In this document: piece after piece, positions 1-8,818 of the stretch
Position numbering within the stretch: position 1 is the first letter of the stretch
How the letters are laid out: each line of letters starts with the position of its first letter
Origin: an uncultured Burkholderiales bacterium
GTDB taxonomy: Bacteria; Pseudomonadota; Gammaproteobacteria; Burkholderiales; Burkholderiaceae_C
Reading direction: 5' to 3'
Assembly: GCA_903844775.1 (NCBI GenBank)
Contig: CAIMUZ010000174.1
Location: 1 to 53,430 of the forward strand
DNA length: 53,430 nucleotides
The notes under the pieces: model-generated
Databases searched by the model: none
What the model was told of the DNA's origin: nothing
Seen by the model: the letters and a program-made list of their open reading frames with translations, nothing else
Position numbers and translations under genes: made by a program

Positions 1-45
1 AAAGTGGACACCGGCTTCCAGCATTTCGCGCATGGTAACTGACAT
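1..45 (-). CDS. rpsB: 30S ribosomal protein S2, 5' end only
   Basis: The first 15 codons on the minus strand read MSVTMREMLEAGVHF, the characteristic start of ribosomal protein S2, a core component of the small ribosomal subunit needed for late 30S assembly and S1 binding. The gene runs off the left edge. The ATG at 45-43 has a GGAG element about 8 bases upstream. A long leader lies upstream, in keeping with S2 autoregulation known in other bacteria. Identification rests on 15 residues, but they are highly distinctive. Confidence 0.93.
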   Translation of the reverse strand, partial: MSVTMREMLEAGVHF

Positions 46-183
46 GTTGTTTCTCCGAAGGTTGGGTCTAAAATCCGGCTCACACATCGGATGTTTGAGA
101 TGGCCTGTGAGGGCTTGGTTCAAACAGCCAACACCTTGAAGGAGCCGGTTTGCGATTTACTTGCAGGGAAATTCCTGCTAAGC
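46..183 (-). promoter_or_regulatory. structured 5' leader of rpsB
   Basis: About 140 bases separate the predicted start of transcription from the rpsB ATG. In the RNA sense a CCGGCTC (148-142) can pair with GAGCCGG (81-75), closing a 74-base domain. An overlapping CTCACA/TGTGAG pairing offers an alternative inner fold. S2 represses its own mRNA through leader structures in gammaproteobacteria. That this leader does the same is inference. Confidence 0.4.
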
Positions 184-189
184 CTGTCG

Positions 190-198
190 AGTATAGCA
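190..198 (-). promoter_or_regulatory. extended -10 promoter for rpsB
   Basis: On the minus strand the sequence TGCTATACT is an extended -10 element (TGn followed by TATACT, five of six bases of the consensus). No good -35 hexamer lies 17 bases upstream, which extended -10 promoters tolerate. It would start transcription near base 183. Confidence 0.5.
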
Positions 199-274
199 TC
201 CCAAATTGTCATTTTCCCAGCCCTTTTACAGCCCATCCCCCTTCACCTGCCCTCCCAAATTGGAAGCCATCACC

Positions 275-1618
275 ATGCGCCCAGACCTGATTGCCACCCT
301 TCAAGCCATTGCCCAAAAAGAAACCAGTCCTCAGGCTGAATGGGAAAAGAGCCATGAAATTGCCCGAAGCGCAGCTTGCGACAACGTATTTTTAAACCTA
401 AGCCCAGCTGCCGGCCCCTCTGCGCTGCAGGAAAAAAGCCTTGTCAATTCCCCTCTCAAAGGCCTGGCTTTCACGGTCAAGGACTTGTTTGACGTGGCAG
501 GCCAAGCCTCATTGGCTGGCAGCACGGTACTGCAAGGCGCACCCAGCGCACTAGCGGACTGCCCCGCTGTGGCCCGACTCCATGCAGCTGGTGGCGCCAA
601 TCTGGGCAGAACCAACATGGTTGAATTTGCGTTTTCTGGGGTGGGTAACAATCCCCATTTCGGCACGCCGTCCGCTTGGGATGCGAGAACCAACAAGCCC
701 GTTCTCAGCCATGGCAAAGGCCATGCACCGGGCGGCTCGTCTTCGGGCGCGGGTGTCTCGGTGGCCACGGGCGCTGCCTTCATTGGCCTGGGCTCTGACA
801 CCGGAGGCTCCATTCGCATTCCAGCAGCCTTGAATGGTTTGGTGGGATTTAAAAATACCGCTCGCCGAGTGCCCACGCTCGGTGCCGTGCCTTTGTCCAC
901 CACCATGGACACCGTGTGCGCCATGACTCGCAGCGTGCGAGACGCGGTGTTGGCGCATGAAGTATTGGCCGCTCGCTCGGTGGCGCGTTCAACTCGACCT
1001 CTTGCGAGCTATCGATTGGCCGTGCCCACCAGCCTGATGTTGGACGGCATGGAGGCCGGCGTGCAGAAGGCCTGGGAGCGAAGCCTGTCGCACCTGTCCA
1101 AGGCCGGCGCTCAGATTATAGAAATCAAGCTGCCTAAGATCAATGAACTCGCTGGCCTGCTGGCCACGGGCGGCTTCAGCGCTGCTGAAAGTTACACATG
1201 GCACCGGCACCTTTTAGAGAAGTCTGAAGCCAGCTACGACCCTCGCGTGGCAGCGCGAATTTTGCGCGGCGCCACCATGAAAGCGCACGAGTATTTGGAT
1301 TTACAGACAGGCCGTGCGGCATGGATTGCGCGCATGCAATCTGCTTTGAATTCATTTGACGCCGCCCTCTCTCCCACCGTGCCGATCTATGGCCCCACTC
1401 TGGAAAGCGTGGCGCCCGGCAAAGAAAGAGACGAGGCATTTTTTGCGGCCAATGGTTTATTGCTCCGCAACACCAGCGTGATCAATATGCTCGATGGCTG
1501 CGCCTTGTCATTGCCCATCCATCAGGACGGCGAGCTGCCCAGCAGCATGATGGTTTGGCAAGGCCCCATGAAAGACGATGCAGTGTTGAATATTTCGCTG
1601 GCCATCGAAGGCGCTTGA
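275..1618 (+). CDS. amidase, amidase-signature family
   Basis: An amidase-signature hydrolase of 447 residues that hydrolyses a C-N amide bond through a Ser-cisSer-Lys triad. The family lysine is in TVKDLFD (Lys69). The glycine/serine-rich signature GGSSSGAGVSVATGAA with GSDTGGSIR follows in the middle of the protein and supplies the cis-Ser and the nucleophilic Ser. The ORF track starts at a TTG (206). The ATG at 275 is preferred because a GGAAG element sits 8 bases before it and the extra 23 residues look like untranslated leader. It is divergent from rpsB and converges with the SDR gene 15 bases downstream. Family members range from indoleacetamide hydrolases to GatA-like enzymes, and the substrate here is not evident. 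Confidence 0.88.
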   Translation: MRPDLIATLQAIAQKETSPQAEWEKSHEIARSAACDNVFLNLSPAAGPSALQEKSLVNSPLKGLAFTVKDLFDVAGQASLAGSTVLQGAPSALADCPAVARLHAAGGANLGRTNMVEFAFSGVGNNPHFGTPSAWDARTNKPVLSHGKGHAPGGSSSGAGVSVATGAAFIGLGSDTGGSIRIPAALNGLVGFKNTARRVPTLGAVPLSTTMDTVCAMTRSVRDAVLAHEVLAARSVARSTRPLASYRLAVPTSLMLDGMEAGVQKAWERSLSHLSKAGAQIIEIKLPKINELAGLLATGGFSAAESYTWHRHLLEKSEASYDPRVAARILRGATMKAHEYLDLQTGRAAWIARMQSALNSFDAALSPTVPIYGPTLESVAPGKERDEAFFAANGLLLRNTSVINMLDGCALSLPIHQDGELPSSMMVWQGPMKDDAVLNISLAIEGA

Positions 1619-1633
1619 GACCCCAGCCGCAAC

Positions 1634-2398
1634 TTATCCGCGACCCGCAAACGGCATCTTCGTGGCCATGACGGTGTGAAACATCACATTGGCTTCCAAA
1701 GGCAAGCTGGCCATGTAAACCACCGACTTGCCCACAAACGCGACGTCCATCAAGGGCTCGGCCTTGATTTCTAGGTTGGCTTGCGGCACGCCTTTGGCCA
1801 TCCTCATGGCCATGGGTGTCCCAGCATTGCCCACGTCAATTTGACCCACGGCAATGTCGTACTGACGGCCATCCAAGGATGCGGTTTTGGTCAAGCCAGA
1901 GACCGCATGCTTGGTGGATGTGTAAGCGATAGAAAATGGACGGGGGGTGGTGGCTGAAATTGAGCCATTGTTGATGATTCGGCCGCCCATCGGCTTTTGG
2001 TCTTTCATGACACGGAAGGCTTCACGAATGCACAAGAACATGCCCGTTAAGTTGGTGTCAACCACGCCCTTCCACATTTCCAAACTGAGTTCGGGCAAGG
2101 GAATTGCAGGCGTGCTCACCCCCGCGTTATTGAACAGCAAATCGACACGGCCAAATGATTTGACGCACTGCGCAAACAAATTGGCAACAGAGTCTTCTTG
2201 TGTCACATCAGTGGCCACCGCCAGCACCGAACAGCTCGGGCTCATGGCCTTAGCTTCTGCAGCAACTTCCTCTAAATTGGTCAGGCGTCGACCCGCCAAC
2301 ACCACCGTCCAACCATCTTGAATGAGCGCCAGTGCTGTGGCCCTGCCAATGCCAGAACCTGCGCCAGTCACGATGGCAATTTTTGAAGTTTGTGTCAT
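1634..2398 (-). CDS. short-chain dehydrogenase/reductase
   Basis: A classical SDR of 254 residues, an NAD(P)-dependent oxidoreductase. It has the nucleotide-binding TGAGSGIG at the N-terminus, NNAG in the middle, and a complete catalytic set with Ser in GSISA and YTSTK. The ATG at 2398 lies 64 bases after the RNase R stop on the same strand, with GGGAG upstream. It may be read through from rnr or have its own promoter. The substrate is unknown; this is a broad family acting on alcohols, ketones and acyl-CoA esters. Confidence 0.85.
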   Translation of the reverse strand: MTQTSKIAIVTGAGSGIGRATALALIQDGWTVVLAGRRLTNLEEVAAEAKAMSPSCSVLAVATDVTQEDSVANLFAQCVKSFGRVDLLFNNAGVSTPAIPLPELSLEMWKGVVDTNLTGMFLCIREAFRVMKDQKPMGGRIINNGSISATTPRPFSIAYTSTKHAVSGLTKTASLDGRQYDIAVGQIDVGNAGTPMAMRMAKGVPQANLEIKAEPLMDVAFVGKSVVYMASLPLEANVMFHTVMATKMPFAGRG

Positions 2399-2462
2399 GC
2401 GTTTTGTCTCCCAGAAAAGTTTATTGTTAGATCCGTGAATTGAAAATAATGCTTGTCATCAA

Positions 2463-4712
2463 TCAGCGACGCGACTTGCGCGCTTGACTTGTTTTTTTCT
2501 TGCCTGCCGCTTTTGAAGGTACGCCCTTAGGGCCCGACTTACCGTGGCGATTGGGTGAACTTAAGGGGTCCATTTTCCTGGCATGACCCTTCGCGCCCGG
2601 CTTGGCCATGGCCTTGTCGCGCAATTGACGAGGGCTAAATTCTTCTGCAGGGTTGACCAAACGGAAATCAATTTTTCGGCCATCCAAATCAACCCGACTC
2701 ACCTGAATTTGAACGCGCGTGCCAATGGCATAACGAATACCCGTTCTTTCGCCGCGAAGCTCTTGCCGCGCTTCATCAAAACGGAAATATTCACCTCCCA
2801 ATTCAGTGATGTGAACCAGGCCCTCTACATACAAAGAATCTAGGGTGACAAATATTCCAAAGCCAGTGGCCGAGGTGACCACGCCTGAATATTCCTCACC
2901 CAAATGCTCGCGCATGAATTTGCATTTGAGCCAGGCTTCCACATCGCGACTGGCTTCATCGGCGCGGCGTTCATTGGCACTGCAATGCAAACCCGCAGCC
3001 TCCCAAGCTTGCTGCTCGACCGGCGACATCTTGATGCGGGGCGCATCGTCCATTTGTGCGCCTGCTTTATTTTTTTGCAAACGCTTGGCCAATTTAGCAT
3101 GCGCCTCGCCTGGCAAGGGCAAGGCAGGCAATTGGTATTTTTTGTGTGCCAAGATGGCTTTGATGACACGGTGCACCAACAAGTCCGGGTATCGACGGAT
3201 GGGGCTGGTGAAGTGCGTATAAGCCTCGTAAGCCAAGCCAAAGTGACCACTGTTGATGGGCGTGTAAATGGCCTGTTGCATGGAGCGAAGCAACATGGTG
3301 TGGATTTGTTGCGCATCTGGCCGATCTTTGGTGGCCTGTGCAATGTGTTGAAATTCGCTGGGCTTGGGCTCATCACTGACGGTGTAGGGCAAACCAAGCG
3401 ACTTCAAATAGTTGCGCAGCAGATCTTTCTTCTCGGGCGTGGGACCTTCGTGGACACGGAACAGTCCGGGGTGCTTGCTGTTTTGAATAAAGTCAGCACT
3501 GCAAACGTTGGCCGCCAACATGGCTTCTTCAATAAGACGGTGCGCTTCGGTCCGAACGCGCGGCACAATTTTTTCAATGCGGCCGTTGTCGTCACAAATG
3601 ATCTGTGTTTCGGTGGTTTCAAAGTCCACTGCGCCACGCACGGCACGCGAGCCCAACAACGCACGATAGACATCGTGCAAGTTAAGCAAGTCATTGACAC
3701 GTGCTTTGCGCTTATTGGCTTCAGGGCCTTTCGTGTTCGCCAAAATTGCCGCAACTTCTGTGTAAGTAAAGCGCGCATGGCTGAACATGACTGCCGGATA
3801 AAACTGGTAAGCGTGAACATCACCCTTGGCCGTGATCAGCATGTCGCAGACCATGCACAAACGCTCAACATCAGGGTTCAATGAACACAAGCCATTGGAG
3901 AGTTTTTCCGGCAGCATGGGAATCACACGGCGTGGGAAATAGACACTGGTGGCACGGTCGTAGGCGTCAATGTCGATGGCACTGCCAGTTTCAACATAGT
4001 TGCTCACATCGGCAATGGCCACCAACAAGCGCCAGCCTTTGGCTTTGCCAATTTTGGCGGGCTCACAATAAACTGCATCGTCAAAGTCGCGCGCATCTTC
4101 ACCATCAATGGTGACCAGCGGGATGTCGGTTAAATCAATGCGGTCTTTTGAATCTTGAGGGCGGACTTTGTCTGGCAACTCGCGCGCCAAATTCAAACAC
4201 GCCGCAGAAAACTCGTGCGGCACGCTGTACTTGCGAACGGCAATGTCGATCTCCATGCCGGGATCGTCTATTTCACCGAGCACTTCTTTCACGCGACCCA
4301 CGGGCTGCCCAAACAATGCGGGAGGCTCAGTGAGTTCAACCACCACCACTTGACCTGGCTTACCCGTGCCGATGCCAAGCTTTGGAATGAGAATGTCTTG
4401 ACCGTAACGCTTGTCTTCTGGCGCGACAATCCATATGCCACCTTCATTGAGCAATCGACCAATGATGGGCTGTGCCGGGCGTTCAATGATTTCAACCACG
4501 CGACCTTCGGGCCTGCCTTTGCGATCTTGTCGAACGATTCGAACCTTGACGCGATCCTTGTGCAACACAGCGCGCATTTCGTTGGGCGGCAAGAAAATAT
4601 CGCCATCACCATCGTCACGAATTAGGAAGCCATGGCCATCTCGATGGCCTTGAACACTGCCTTCGATTTCATCCAGCAGTCCAGAGGGGTGGCTAATTTT
4701 TTTGATATACAA
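2463..4712 (-). CDS. rnr: ribonuclease R, 3'-5' exoribonuclease
   Basis: RNase R degrades structured RNA processively from the 3' end and takes part in rRNA quality control and trans-translation decay. Its 749 residues fit the family. Seen in order are an N-terminal cold-shock-type RNA-binding region (GHRDGHGFLIRDDGDGDIFL), the RNB catalytic domain with the acidic motif DGEDARDFDDAVYC, an S1 domain near residues 600-680 (GVVTSATGFGIFVTL), and a long Lys/Arg-rich tail ending KTSQARKSRR. The start is uncertain. The only nearby canonical start in frame is TTG at 4712, with AAGGA directly against it. It lies 18 bases from the 5' end of the divergent tRNA-Leu gene, so any promoter must sit across the tRNA gene or very close to it. 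Confidence 0.95.
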   Translation of the reverse strand: MYIKKISHPSGLLDEIEGSVQGHRDGHGFLIRDDGDGDIFLPPNEMRAVLHKDRVKVRIVRQDRKGRPEGRVVEIIERPAQPIIGRLLNEGGIWIVAPEDKRYGQDILIPKLGIGTGKPGQVVVVELTEPPALFGQPVGRVKEVLGEIDDPGMEIDIAVRKYSVPHEFSAACLNLARELPDKVRPQDSKDRIDLTDIPLVTIDGEDARDFDDAVYCEPAKIGKAKGWRLLVAIADVSNYVETGSAIDIDAYDRATSVYFPRRVIPMLPEKLSNGLCSLNPDVERLCMVCDMLITAKGDVHAYQFYPAVMFSHARFTYTEVAAILANTKGPEANKRKARVNDLLNLHDVYRALLGSRAVRGAVDFETTETQIICDDNGRIEKIVPRVRTEAHRLIEEAMLAANVCSADFIQNSKHPGLFRVHEGPTPEKKDLLRNYLKSLGLPYTVSDEPKPSEFQHIAQATKDRPDAQQIHTMLLRSMQQAIYTPINSGHFGLAYEAYTHFTSPIRRYPDLLVHRVIKAILAHKKYQLPALPLPGEAHAKLAKRLQKNKAGAQMDDAPRIKMSPVEQQAWEAAGLHCSANERRADEASRDVEAWLKCKFMREHLGEEYSGVVTSATGFGIFVTLDSLYVEGLVHITELGGEYFRFDEARQELRGERTGIRYAIGTRVQIQVSRVDLDGRKIDFRLVNPAEEFSPRQLRDKAMAKPGAKGHARKMDPLSSPNRHGKSGPKGVPSKAAGKKKTSQARKSRR

Positions 4713-4730
4713 TCCTTTTTGATCCTGAGA

Positions 4731-4815
<85 letters not shown>

Positions 4816-4824
4816 AGTTTAATC

Positions 4825-4852
4825 AAAGCTGCACCCAAGGCAGCTTTTTTTT
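4825..4852 (+). terminator. intrinsic terminator after tRNA-Leu
   Basis: An 8-bp perfect stem AAAGCTGC / GCAGCTTT with loop ACCCAAG runs into eight T residues. It lies 10 bases after the tRNA 3' end and is oriented to end the tRNA transcript. Confidence 0.85.
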
Positions 4853-4919
4853 CGTGCTTATTTTGCAAATTTCTCATTGTGATTCTTTACAAATTGTCAT
4901 GCACTTGCATTAGTGATTT

Positions 4920-4985
4920 GACGTTTCATTGAATTTGCCAAGCAGAGTTCATTAGATTGGCAAGCAGCTTTCATCAGATTGGCAA
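4920..4985. repeat. 22-bp imperfect tandem repeat at the rimO 3' end
   Basis: Two adjacent 22-base units, 4942-4963 and 4964-4985, match at 19 of 22 positions (GCAG..TTCAT.AGATTGGCAA). A weaker third unit, about 4920-4941, precedes them. The last unit extends into the final codons of rimO (GLPI). A perfect 7-bp dyad, GATTGGC-AA-GCCAATC, overlaps the same end at 4976-4991. Confidence 0.7.
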
Positions 4986-6377
4986 GCCAATCAAATCGTG
5001 TCCTTGAACGCCGACAATTTTGACGCGAATCAATTCACCTGCCTTGTAAGTTTTGCTGATCTTCTCAGGTGGCAACAACTTCACCACACCATCAATTTCT
5101 GGTGCATCGGCATAAGTACGGCCCACGCCCCCTTTTTTGCCCAAGGCGATGGCTTTGTCAACCAAGACTTGCATGGTGGCACCGATTCTTTGTTGCAAGC
5201 GCTGCACCGAGACCTCTTCGACCACCGACATGAAACGTGATTTCCGTTCTTCCCTGATTTCTTGCGGCAACATGCCAGGCAGCTCATTGGCCAGTGCACC
5301 TTTGACGGGGCTGTAGGCAAAGCAACCCGCTCTGTCAATTTGGGCTTCGCGCACGAAGTCAAGCAGATGCTGAAACTCGGCCTCTGTTTCACCAGGGAAG
5401 CCTGCGATGAAGGTACTGCGTATGACCAATTCAGGGCAAATCTCACGCCATTTTTGAATGCGTTCTAAATTCTTCTCGCCACTGGCGGGGCGCTTCATGC
5501 GCTTGAGCACATCGGGGTGGCTGTGCTGCAAGGGCACATCCAAATAAGGCAAGATCAAACCCGTGGCCATCAGCGGCAAGATTTCGTCCACACTGGGGTA
5601 TGGGTAGACATAGTGCAAGCGAACCCATGCGCCATGTTTTTGCGCCATTTCGCCCAAGGCTTGAACCAGTTCAAACATGCGCGTTTTGACAGGACGGCCT
5701 TCCCAAAAGCCCATGCGATATTTCACATCGACACCATAGGCTGAGGTGTCTTGGCTAATGACCAGCAACTCCTTCACACCCCCCTCAAACAAGGCCTGCG
5801 CTTCTTTCAGAACATCGCCAATGGGGCGCGAAACCAGATCGCCACGCATGGAAGGAATGATGCAAAAAGTACAGCGGTGATTACAACCTTCGCTGATTTT
5901 TAAATAGGCGTAGTGGCGTGGCGTGAGCTTGAGGCCCGCATCGCCAAACGAATTGGGTACCAAATCTAAAAACGGGTCGTGTGGCTTGGGCAAATGTGCA
6001 TGCACTGCGTCCATCACCTCTTGTGTGGCGTGCGGGCCAGTGACCGCCAAAACACTGGGATGCATTTCGCGCACCATGTTGCCCCCACTTTCGGCCTCCC
6101 TGGCACCCAAACATCCTGTGACTATGACTTTGCCGTTGACACTCAAGGCTTCTGCAATCGTGTCTAGACTTTCCTTCACGGCATCGTCAATGAAGCCGCA
6201 GGTGTTGACGATCACCAGATCGGCACCTTCGAATGTTTTGGAAGTTTCATAGCCTTCAGCACTGAGTTGCGTCAGGATAAGCTCGGAGTCGGTGAGTGCT
6301 TTGGGGCAGCCCAAGCTGACAAAGCCAACTTTGGGGGCGGCTTGAGTGGCTGCGCCAGCGGATGCAATTTCATTCAT
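4974..6377 (-). CDS. rimO: ribosomal protein S12 methylthiotransferase RimO
   Basis: RimO is a radical-SAM enzyme that inserts sulfur and a methyl group at the beta carbon of the conserved aspartate of ribosomal protein S12. The 467 residues contain the N-terminal MTTase domain with its three cluster cysteines ([26 protein letters not shown]), the radical-SAM motif CNHRCTFC near residue 160 and a C-terminal TRAM RNA-binding domain ending GLPI. The opening [16 protein letters not shown] separates it from MiaB. The ATG at 6377 is the only sensible start. It follows phaR on the same strand with a 53-base gap, so the two could be cotranscribed. Confidence 0.96.
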   Translation of the reverse strand: MNEIASAGAATQAAPKVGFVSLGCPKALTDSELILTQLSAEGYETSKTFEGADLVIVNTCGFIDDAVKESLDTIAEALSVNGKVIVTGCLGAREAESGGNMVREMHPSVLAVTGPHATQEVMDAVHAHLPKPHDPFLDLVPNSFGDAGLKLTPRHYAYLKISEGCNHRCTFCIIPSMRGDLVSRPIGDVLKEAQALFEGGVKELLVISQDTSAYGVDVKYRMGFWEGRPVKTRMFELVQALGEMAQKHGAWVRLHYVYPYPSVDEILPLMATGLILPYLDVPLQHSHPDVLKRMKRPASGEKNLERIQKWREICPELVIRSTFIAGFPGETEAEFQHLLDFVREAQIDRAGCFAYSPVKGALANELPGMLPQEIREERKSRFMSVVEEVSVQRLQQRIGATMQVLVDKAIALGKKGGVGRTYADAPEIDGVVKLLPPEKISKTYKAGELIRVKIVGVQGHDLIGLPI

Positions 6378-6430
6378 GGGTCTATTGTCCCAGTAATTCA
6401 GTCACCAGAAGCCCCCCAGATCGCAGGAAA

Positions 6431-6925
6431 TTAGGGCTTCAAGCCAAAAGCGCTGAGGAATTGAGCAGTTTGCTTCTGCATTTGCTCTTGCATTTGCGAC
6501 ATGATATTTTGAGACTGGTGCCCCATTTTGGACTGCATCATCATGAGGGACTGAAGGTTGCTTTCGAGGTAAGCACCCATGTGTCCCTGCATCGAGTGCC
6601 CGTAAAAGCGAATGATGTTGGCCAAAACCGCCTCGGTGAACATGGGCGAACCCGCAGATTCCTCTTCCAAGATAATCTGCAGCAACAGGCTTCGGGTGAG
6701 GTCTTCGCCAGATTTGGCATCGCGCACCACAAATGACTGCCCTTCCATCACCAACTGCTTGATTTCAGTGAGCGTGACATAACTGGAAGTCTGGGTGTCA
6801 TAAAGCCTTCGATTGGGGTACTTTTTAATGACGCGCTGCCGCTTGGACTCGGCTGAAGCTGCACCCGCGTGAGCGGTCTGAGCAGCATCCGCTGGATTCG
6901 ATGAAGCGGCAGTTTTTCGGACCAT
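6431..6925 (-). CDS. phaR: polyhydroxyalkanoate synthesis repressor PhaR
   Basis: PhaR binds DNA and PHB and represses phasin (phaP) and its own gene until storage granules form. The 164 residues contain the conserved N-terminal DNA-binding block IKKYPNRRLYDTQTSSYVTL (about 34-53), the PHB-binding middle region, and a Met/Gln-rich helical tail (MQEQMQKQTAQFLSAFG). The first 30 residues are Ala-rich and probably disordered. Its presence implies that the host makes polyhydroxyalkanoates. No pha synthesis genes lie in this window. Confidence 0.94.
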   Translation of the reverse strand: MVRKTAASSNPADAAQTAHAGAASAESKRQRVIKKYPNRRLYDTQTSSYVTLTEIKQLVMEGQSFVVRDAKSGEDLTRSLLLQIILEEESAGSPMFTEAVLANIIRFYGHSMQGHMGAYLESNLQSLMMMQSKMGHQSQNIMSQMQEQMQKQTAQFLSAFGLKP

Positions 6926-7093
6926 GGTGTCAATTTCTTAAAATTTAAGGGTGACAGTCAACAATATGCTGCACCGCAATAGATTCTAAAGACATCCCCC
7001 TCACAATCCATACAAGGATTTACCCTCAATCCATTGGGGCAATCAATTGGGGTCAGATCAACATTGTTTTCACATCAATGCTACTGTTGCGCC

Positions 7094-7759
7094 ATGAAAA
7101 TTGAAAAATTCCTTGTTTTAGTTTTACTGATGTGGAGCCAATCTGCCATGGCCATTGAAGAGCCCCACTTCAAAGTCATTTCAAAAATTGGCCCCTTTGA
7201 GGTTCGCCAATACGCCCCCATGTTGGTCGCCGAGACGATGGTGGAAGGCGATATGGACGAGGCTTCCAACCGCGGCTTTCGAAGAATTGCTGACTACATT
7301 TTTGGCAACAACCAATTGGCTCAAGGCGGCAGCGCGGCCAAAATTGCCATGACAGCACCCGTCACCGTAGAACCACAGTCTGAAAAAATTGCGATGACCG
7401 CACCCGTCACGATGAGCGCTGCAAGCGCAGACTCTGTGATGACAGCCAGCAACAAGTGGCGTGTACATTTTGTGATGCCGTCGCAATACACCCTTGCCAA
7501 CATTCCTCAACCCAAAAATTCTGAAGTGAAGTTGCGCGAAATTCCGGGTAAATTTTTTGCCGTCAACAGCTATACAGGCTTCAACACGCAAGCCCGCGTG
7601 CAGGCCAAAACAGATGAATTGTCTGCCTGGGTCGCAACTCAAAAAATGAACACTCTGAGCAGCCCTCAACTTTCTCGCTATGACCCGCCCTGGACTTTGC
7701 CCATGCTTCGCCGCAATGAAATCATGATTGAAATTGAGGCAGTGAAAGCTAACAACTGA
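7094..7759 (+). CDS. SOUL family haem-binding protein, exported
   Basis: A 221-residue member of the SOUL/HBP haem-binding family, whose bacterial role is unclear. The start is taken as the ATG at 7094, 60 bases inside the ORF, because it opens a clear signal peptide (MKIEKFLVLVLLMWSQSAMA) with cleavage after AMA. Family landmarks are the FEVRQYAP segment just after the signal and the IAMTAPVT motif. The motif occurs twice in 20 residues (KIAMTAPVTVEP...KIAMTAPVTMSA), as it does in many family members. It stands alone between phaR and an exporter on the other strand. Probably periplasmic. Confidence 0.85.
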   Translation: MKIEKFLVLVLLMWSQSAMAIEEPHFKVISKIGPFEVRQYAPMLVAETMVEGDMDEASNRGFRRIADYIFGNNQLAQGGSAAKIAMTAPVTVEPQSEKIAMTAPVTMSAASADSVMTASNKWRVHFVMPSQYTLANIPQPKNSEVKLREIPGKFFAVNSYTGFNTQARVQAKTDELSAWVATQKMNTLSSPQLSRYDPPWTLPMLRRNEIMIEIEAVKANN

Positions 7760-7866
7760 TTCAAATCACAAAGACTACTTTTAAAAGATCGTTGAATTTT
7801 GCATCGATGCTCAGATTGTCGTTTGACAAAGTCGCCATTGTGGTCTGCTTGGCTTTAACAACAGCC

Positions 7867-8760
7867 TCACTCAACGGGCTGCTGCATTCGAAATTCTCGC
7901 CACAGCAAAAATAAGCCACTCATCACCACGATGCATGCGCCTATGACGACTGCACTGTCGGGCATTTGACCAAACACCAACCACCCCGCCAAGGTCATGT
8001 AAATAATTTGTTGGTATAAAAAAGGTCCTAATACGGCTGCCGTTGCATACCGATGCGCCAATGCAGAAGCCGAATGGCCCAATCCGCCCGTCAGGCCTGC
8101 GAGGACAATCACGCCCCAAGTCAGCCAGCCTTCTGGCATCTGCCACTGCCACAAGGCAAACGGTGCCAACAACAAAGAAGGCACAGCTGCAGATGCCAAT
8201 TGCGTGGTGATGGGGTGGTCGCTACTGGCCAAGCGGCGCGTCATTAAATTGAATGCAGCGTAAAGCATGGCATTCAAGATGATTAGAAAAATGGCGGGAT
8301 GAAAACCATGACCCCCAGGTCGGATGATGACCAACACCCCGACAAATCCAGAACCAATGGCCATCCAACGTTGTCTGTCTAATTTCTCATGGAGAAACCA
8401 AGCGGAGATCAGGGCAATGATCAGGGGCGTTGAAAACAAAATAGCGGCCGACTCTGCCAGTTGCAAATATTGCAAAGCAAAAAAATTCAAGCATGTCATC
8501 GTCGCCAAAATGACGCCACGCAGCAATTGCAGCTTGGGATTTTGAATGTGAAACGACTCTTTGTTCATGCTGGGCATGAAGATGGCCGCGGTTAGCAATG
8601 TGTGCAACAAGAACCGTAACCACACCACCTGAAGCACAGGCAAACTTTGCACCAACCACTTGGCACTTGCATCTAATATTGCAAACAACAGCGTTGTGAC
8701 GGTAACAAGGGCAATGCCGATTCGACGATTTTGAGCTGTGTCGCTATGAAGATTGGACAT
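7867..8760 (-). CDS. EamA/DMT family transporter
   Basis: A 297-residue inner-membrane protein of the drug/metabolite transporter superfamily, with two EamA repeats giving about ten hydrophobic segments. The first repeat carries VVWLRFLLHTLL and ILFSTPLIIALISAWFLHEKL, and the second the equivalent ALAHRYATAAVLGPFLYQQIIYM. Family members export amino acids, nucleosides or other small metabolites. The substrate cannot be inferred. It begins at the ATG at 8760, 58 bases after the monooxygenase stop on the same strand, so it could be a distal part of that operon. Confidence 0.85.
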   Translation of the reverse strand: MSNLHSDTAQNRRIGIALVTVTTLLFAILDASAKWLVQSLPVLQVVWLRFLLHTLLTAAIFMPSMNKESFHIQNPKLQLLRGVILATMTCLNFFALQYLQLAESAAILFSTPLIIALISAWFLHEKLDRQRWMAIGSGFVGVLVIIRPGGHGFHPAIFLIILNAMLYAAFNLMTRRLASSDHPITTQLASAAVPSLLLAPFALWQWQMPEGWLTWGVIVLAGLTGGLGHSASALAHRYATAAVLGPFLYQQIIYMTLAGWLVFGQMPDSAVVIGACIVVMSGLFLLWREFRMQQPVE

Positions 8761-8818
8761 TAAAATAGCTTAGCAGATCCGACATCAAAATGCTGAATCA
8801 GCGTTCTGCAAGACAGAA

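Noticed and set aside
206-274. TTG start of the amidase
   Set aside because: The ATG at 275 has a ribosome-binding site, and the upstream residues do not resemble an amidase N-terminus.
2904-3884. 326-residue plus-strand ORF opposite rnr
   Set aside because: Antisense shadow of the RNase R catalytic domain. It has no recognisable domain and no ribosome-binding site, and its composition mirrors the real gene.
7029-7053. Short direct repeat CAATC(C/A)ATTGGGG before the SOUL gene
   Set aside because: Only two imperfect copies of about 13 bases, with no structural or regulatory context.
8761-8818. Small inverted repeats after the monooxygenase gene as a terminator
   Set aside because: Stems of four or five bases with no following T run. 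Not strong enough.
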